Positions 61,095 through 64,000 of a stretch of DNA of 64,000 nt are shown piece after piece. A model generated the notes under the pieces. That model searched no databases. It had not been told where the DNA came from and saw only the letters and a list, made by a program, of their open reading frames with translations. The number at the start of each line of letters is the position of its first letter. The stretch's first letter is position 1. The stretch comes from Flavimaribacter sp039888615 (GTDB lineage Bacteria > Pseudomonadota > Alphaproteobacteria > Rhizobiales > Rhizobiaceae). The stretch lies in NCBI GenBank assembly GCA_039888615.1, contig JBDQQS010000001.1. The stretch is one strand, 5' to 3'. Made by a program: the position numbers and the translations under genes.

Positions 61095-63097
61095 CGGGCG
61101 GCCTCCAGTCCAAGTCGCTTCCTTGCCCGCGCGGCGCCGGCGGCGATCATCCGGTCGGCGATGATGGCGATGAAGGCGATCGACAGGCCGGCGACGATGC
61201 CCCGGCCCGTGTCGGCCTTGGTCAGTGCGATATAGACTTCCTGGCCGAGTTCGCGCGTTCCGACGAGCGCAGTGATAACCAGCATGGAAATCGCAAGCAT
61301 GAGCGTCTGGTTTACGCCGAGCATGATTTCCGGAAGCGCCAGCGGCAACCGGATGCGCCACAGCAATTGCCGCCGCGTGCAGCCGGAGACGATGCCGGCC
61401 TCGATCAATTGCGGATCGACTGTCTTGATGCCATGCGAGGCGTACCGGATGGCCGGCGCGAGCGCGTAGAGCACGACCGCTATCATCGCCGAGAAGTCTC
61501 CGACCCGAAACAGCATGACGACCGGGATAAGATAGACGAAACTCGGCAATGTCTGCAGTGTGTCGATGACGGCGGCGACGACGCGGTCGGCGCGTTTGTG
61601 TTGCGCCGACCAGACGCCGATCGGTATGCCGATCAGGCTGGCGATGATGACCGACACGCCGACCAGGTAGACGGTCACCATCGCCTTGTCCCAGAGATCG
61701 TTGACCAGGATGAAGAGCGACATCAATAAAACCAGCAGCGCCAGCCGCCAGCGCCCGAGCTGCCAACCCGCGAAGGTCAGCAAGGCAATCACCCAGGGCC
61801 AGGGCAGGCCAAGCAGAAAACGCTTCACGGGCACGAGGAAGGTCACCAGCATGAAGGTCTTCACGGCTTCGATCTGGTCGAAGAAATTGACGTTGATATA
61901 TTCAACGAGCTTCGACCAGAAGTCGCCTGTGGTGACCCACAGTTCCCGCGGATAGGTTTGCAGCGCCGGCAGAAAGAGGCCGGCAAGGCCGGCCCCAAGC
62001 GCCACCAGGAGACATGTCGTGATCCACGGATGACGACGGACCGGACTGGCGGGCAGGGCGGAATGATCGGGCGGGTTGCGATCTGCAAAGGCCTGGCTCA
62101 GACGGTCGAGGGCAATCGCCAGGACCACGATGGCGACGCCGGCTTCAAGGCCTCCGCCGATATCGAGCCGGCGTAGCGACGTCAGCACGTCGTAACCCAG
62201 GCCGCCGGCGCCGATCATCGAGGCGATGATCACCATGTTGAGCGACAGCATGATAACCTGATTGACGCCGACCATCAGGCTGCGGTTCGCGGCGGGAACC
62301 AGTACTTTCCAGGTCATTTGCCGGTTTGTGCAGCCGGCCATCAGTCCGAATTCGCGTATTTCTTCCGGAACGGACTTCAGCGCCAGGGTCGTGATTCGCA
62401 CCATGGGCGGCATGGCGTAGATGATGGTCGCGAGCAGCGCGGCCACCGGACCAAACCCGAAAAGGAACAGGATCGGCACCAGATAGGCGAAAATGGGCAC
62501 CGTCTGCATGAGGTCCAGCACAGGCGAAATCGCCACGTTGAACCAGCGCCAGCGATAGGCGAGTATACCGAGGAGGAGCCCGCCCGCCACCCCGATCGGC
62601 ACGGCGATCAGGATCGATGACAGCGTCACCATCGCGCTTTCCCACTGGCCGAAAATCGCCAGGTAAAGGAAACACGCTGCAACAAACAGACCGAGCCACA
62701 GGTTGCGCGCATAGTAACCCATGGCGAACACCGTGACGATCACGGCGATCCAGCTAAAAGGCGGCAGGAGTTGCACAGCATTGTCGCCGAACCCCTGAAC
62801 CCAGCCCGTCACCAGCATGGATTTGACAAGCAGATAGGGTTGCTCGATCAGCCAGGAGATTGCGCGCGTGAACTGCGTGAAGGTGAACAGGCCGAAGGTG
62901 GCGCTGTTGACCAGCCAGTCCATGAAATCGGAAATATCGTCCTTGATCGGAAAGCGGATTACGCGCGGCGTGTCCATGAGCCAGCGCATGTCATGGCCGC
63001 GCGACCAGCTTTTTGCGTGTTCGGCCAGAAACAGCGATATGGCGAAGGCCCCGATCCAGAACCAGCCGGAAGGACTGATGGCGCGCAGGAGTCGCAT
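61091..63097 (-). CDS. ProW-type ABC permease, tandem-fused
   Basis: The 668-residue protein carries two complete ProW-like permease domains in one chain. Each has an EAA-type loop: IRITTLALKSVPEEIREFGLM followed by AGCTNRQMTWKVLVPAA in the first, and GIKTVDPQLIEAGIVSGCTR-type in the second (RQLLWRIRLPLALP). The second half is the better conserved end. Such fusion permeases serve quaternary-amine uptake (glycine betaine, choline, proline betaine). It is linked to ProV-like ATPase and a choline-kinase-like gene. Confidence 0.9.
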   Translation of the reverse strand: MRLLRAISPSGWFWIGAFAISLFLAEHAKSWSRGHDMRWLMDTPRVIRFPIKDDISDFMDWLVNSATFGLFTFTQFTRAISWLIEQPYLLVKSMLVTGWVQGFGDNAVQLLPPFSWIAVIVTVFAMGYYARNLWLGLFVAACFLYLAIFGQWESAMVTLSSILIAVPIGVAGGLLLGILAYRWRWFNVAISPVLDLMQTVPIFAYLVPILFLFGFGPVAALLATIIYAMPPMVRITTLALKSVPEEIREFGLMAGCTNRQMTWKVLVPAANRSLMVGVNQVIMLSLNMVIIASMIGAGGLGYDVLTSLRRLDIGGGLEAGVAIVVLAIALDRLSQAFADRNPPDHSALPASPVRRHPWITTCLLVALGAGLAGLFLPALQTYPRELWVTTGDFWSKLVEYINVNFFDQIEAVKTFMLVTFLVPVKRFLLGLPWPWVIALLTFAGWQLGRWRLALLVLLMSLFILVNDLWDKAMVTVYLVGVSVIIASLIGIPIGVWSAQHKRADRVVAAVIDTLQTLPSFVYLIPVVMLFRVGDFSAMIAVVLYALAPAIRYASHGIKTVDPQLIEAGIVSGCTRRQLLWRIRLPLALPEIMLGVNQTLMLAISMLVITALVGTRELGQEVYIALTKADTGRGIVAGLSIAFIAIIADRMIAAGAARARKRLGLEAAR

Positions 63098-63100
63098 CGC

Positions 63101-64000
63101 TCAGCGCTCCCGTCCAATCAGGACGTCAACAATGGCGCGCCCGTCGATCACACCGATCCGGTCGCCGTTCGCATCGACGACCGCAAAGGGCAGGCTTGCC
63201 GCTTCGACGCGGTCTGCGATGTCTTCGATACGAGCGTCGGCGGGAACCTCGCCGGCCAGTTCCGTCCCTTCGGCCGCCGGCTGCGCGATCGAGCCGGCCG
63301 TCAGCACCTTGGCGCGCGGAATATGTCTGGTGAATTCCCGAACATAGTCCGACGCCGGCTCAAGCACGAGTTGTTCGGGCGTCGCGGTCTGGATGATTAG
63401 GCCATCCTTCATGATGGCGATGCGGTCGGCAAGCCGGATCGCTTCGTCGAAGTCATGGGTAATGAACACGATCGTTTTCTTCAGAACAGACTGAAGGCGC
63501 AGGAACTCGTCCTGCATTTCGCGCCGGATCAGCGGATCGAGCGCGGAAAATGGTTCGTCGAGAAACCAGATCTCCGGTTCGACGGCGAGCGAACGGGCAA
63601 TGCCCACGCGCTGCTGCTGTCCGCCCGACAATTCGCGGGGAAAGTAGTTCTCCCGGCCCGCCAGTCCGACGAGTTCGATAATCTCGCGCGCGCGATTTTC
63701 GCGGGTTTCGCGGTTTACGCCCTGGACTTCCAGGGGAAAAGCGACGTTTCGAAGGACGTCGAGATGCGGCAGCAAGGCGAAATGCTGGAACACCATACCC
63801 ATCTTGTGACGGCGTATGTCGATCATTTTGCGCTCGCTGGCCTGCAGCAGATCCATACCTTCGAACAGCACCTGGCCGGCTGTGGGCTCGATCAGTCGGG
63901 AAAGGCATCGAACAAGGGTCGATTTGCCCGAGCCCGACAGCCCCATGATGACGAAGATCTCGCCCTGGCGAACGTCGATGGACGCTTCGCGCACAGCGCC
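63101..64000 (-). CDS. ProV-type ABC ATP-binding protein (partial, N-terminus beyond window)
   Basis: The frame is open to the window edge; the visible 299 residues start within the first strand. Walker A reads GLSGSGKST, the signature LSGGQQQRVGIARSL, Walker B IWFLDEPFSALDP and the switch His THDFDEA. The C-terminal CBS-like region (VVDANGDRIGVIDGRAIVDVLIG) is typical of ProV/OpuA. Part of the quaternary-amine importer with the fused permease. Confidence 0.9.
   Translation of the reverse strand, partial: GAVREASIDVRQGEIFVIMGLSGSGKSTLVRCLSRLIEPTAGQVLFEGMDLLQASERKMIDIRRHKMGMVFQHFALLPHLDVLRNVAFPLEVQGVNRETRENRAREIIELVGLAGRENYFPRELSGGQQQRVGIARSLAVEPEIWFLDEPFSALDPLIRREMQDEFLRLQSVLKKTIVFITHDFDEAIRLADRIAIMKDGLIIQTATPEQLVLEPASDYVREFTRHIPRAKVLTAGSIAQPAAEGTELAGEVPADARIEDIADRVEAASLPFAVVDANGDRIGVIDGRAIVDVLIGRER

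Noticed and set aside
1..64000. tRNA genes, insertion sequences, attachment sites, origins
   Set aside because: None was recognised on either strand.

Overview
The window is a GC-rich stretch (roughly 60% GC by eye) of an alphaproteobacterial chromosome. The Liv-type transporters, DUF992 and DUF427 proteins, FMN glutamate synthase-like protein and fused ProW-type permease point to Hyphomicrobiales (Rhizobiales), but the genus cannot be fixed. There are no rRNA, tRNA, CRISPR, IS or phage genes. Coding density is high, with many ATGA, GTGA and 8-base overlaps marking operons.

Bases 1-24430 form a catabolic and transport island. Operon A (<1-8821, +) encodes the end of a branched-chain-type solute-binding protein, LivHMGF, an isocitrate lyase/PEP-mutase-family enzyme, HyuB/HyuA-type ATP-dependent hydrolase subunits and an isochorismatase-fold protein without the usual nucleophilic Cys. 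Operon B (12657-8827, -) encodes a ThDP enzyme, a cysteine hydrolase and an FAD dehydrogenase. Operon C (12731-18163, +) encodes a TIM-barrel amidohydrolase-fold protein and a second complete Liv transporter. A nitrilase, a GntR/UTRA regulator, a PaaK-like acyl-CoA ligase, an IclR regulator, a second amidohydrolase-fold protein and an acetoacetate-decarboxylase-like protein follow. AT-rich operator-like sequences (TATTSAYATAACAATA and partial copies) lie in the B/C divergent promoter, before the nitrilase and before gntR, so one regulator may control much of the pathway. A perfect IclR-style palindrome sits before the second amidohydrolase. The substrate is unknown; the enzymes suggest a nitrogenous (nitrile, amide or cyclic-imide-like) organic acid.

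Bases 24430-32280 hold envelope and stress genes: an operon of two half-size ArsP-like permeases and a small membrane-anchored protein, a TerC protein, a small EF-hand lipoprotein, and an ars-like operon (ArsR, flavoprotein with a Cys-rich tail, MFS exporter) with ATTTCGA-type operators. A secreted allene-oxide-cyclase-barrel-like protein and TspO follow. Bases 32590-35830 hold a MurF-like ligase, a family-25 glycosyltransferase and a polysaccharide pyruvyl transferase, probably for surface-polymer synthesis.

Bases 35830-46010 carry housekeeping and regulatory genes: deoD, a DUF427 protein, a Tag-like DNA glycosylase, an M20 amidohydrolase, a Crp/Fnr regulator, an SDR, an EF-hand protein divergent from an OmpR/histidine-kinase pair, a lipoprotein gene broken by an in-frame TAA, a TetR regulator and a VOC protein. 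At 46254 is a fusion of a sodium/solute-symporter-like membrane domain with a CalE7/DynE7-like hot-dog thioesterase domain.

Bases 48020-57190 encode a glycosyltransferase, FadH, an orphan RRE/PqqD-like domain protein, a DUF992 protein, a GltB-like FMN protein, a NarL-type regulator and a convergent histidine kinase with a degenerate receiver. The right end (64000-57755, -) is a methylated-amine or choline operon: ProV-like ATPase, fused ProW-like permease, choline-kinase-like phosphotransferase and a dimethylglycine/sarcosine dehydrogenase-like flavoprotein.
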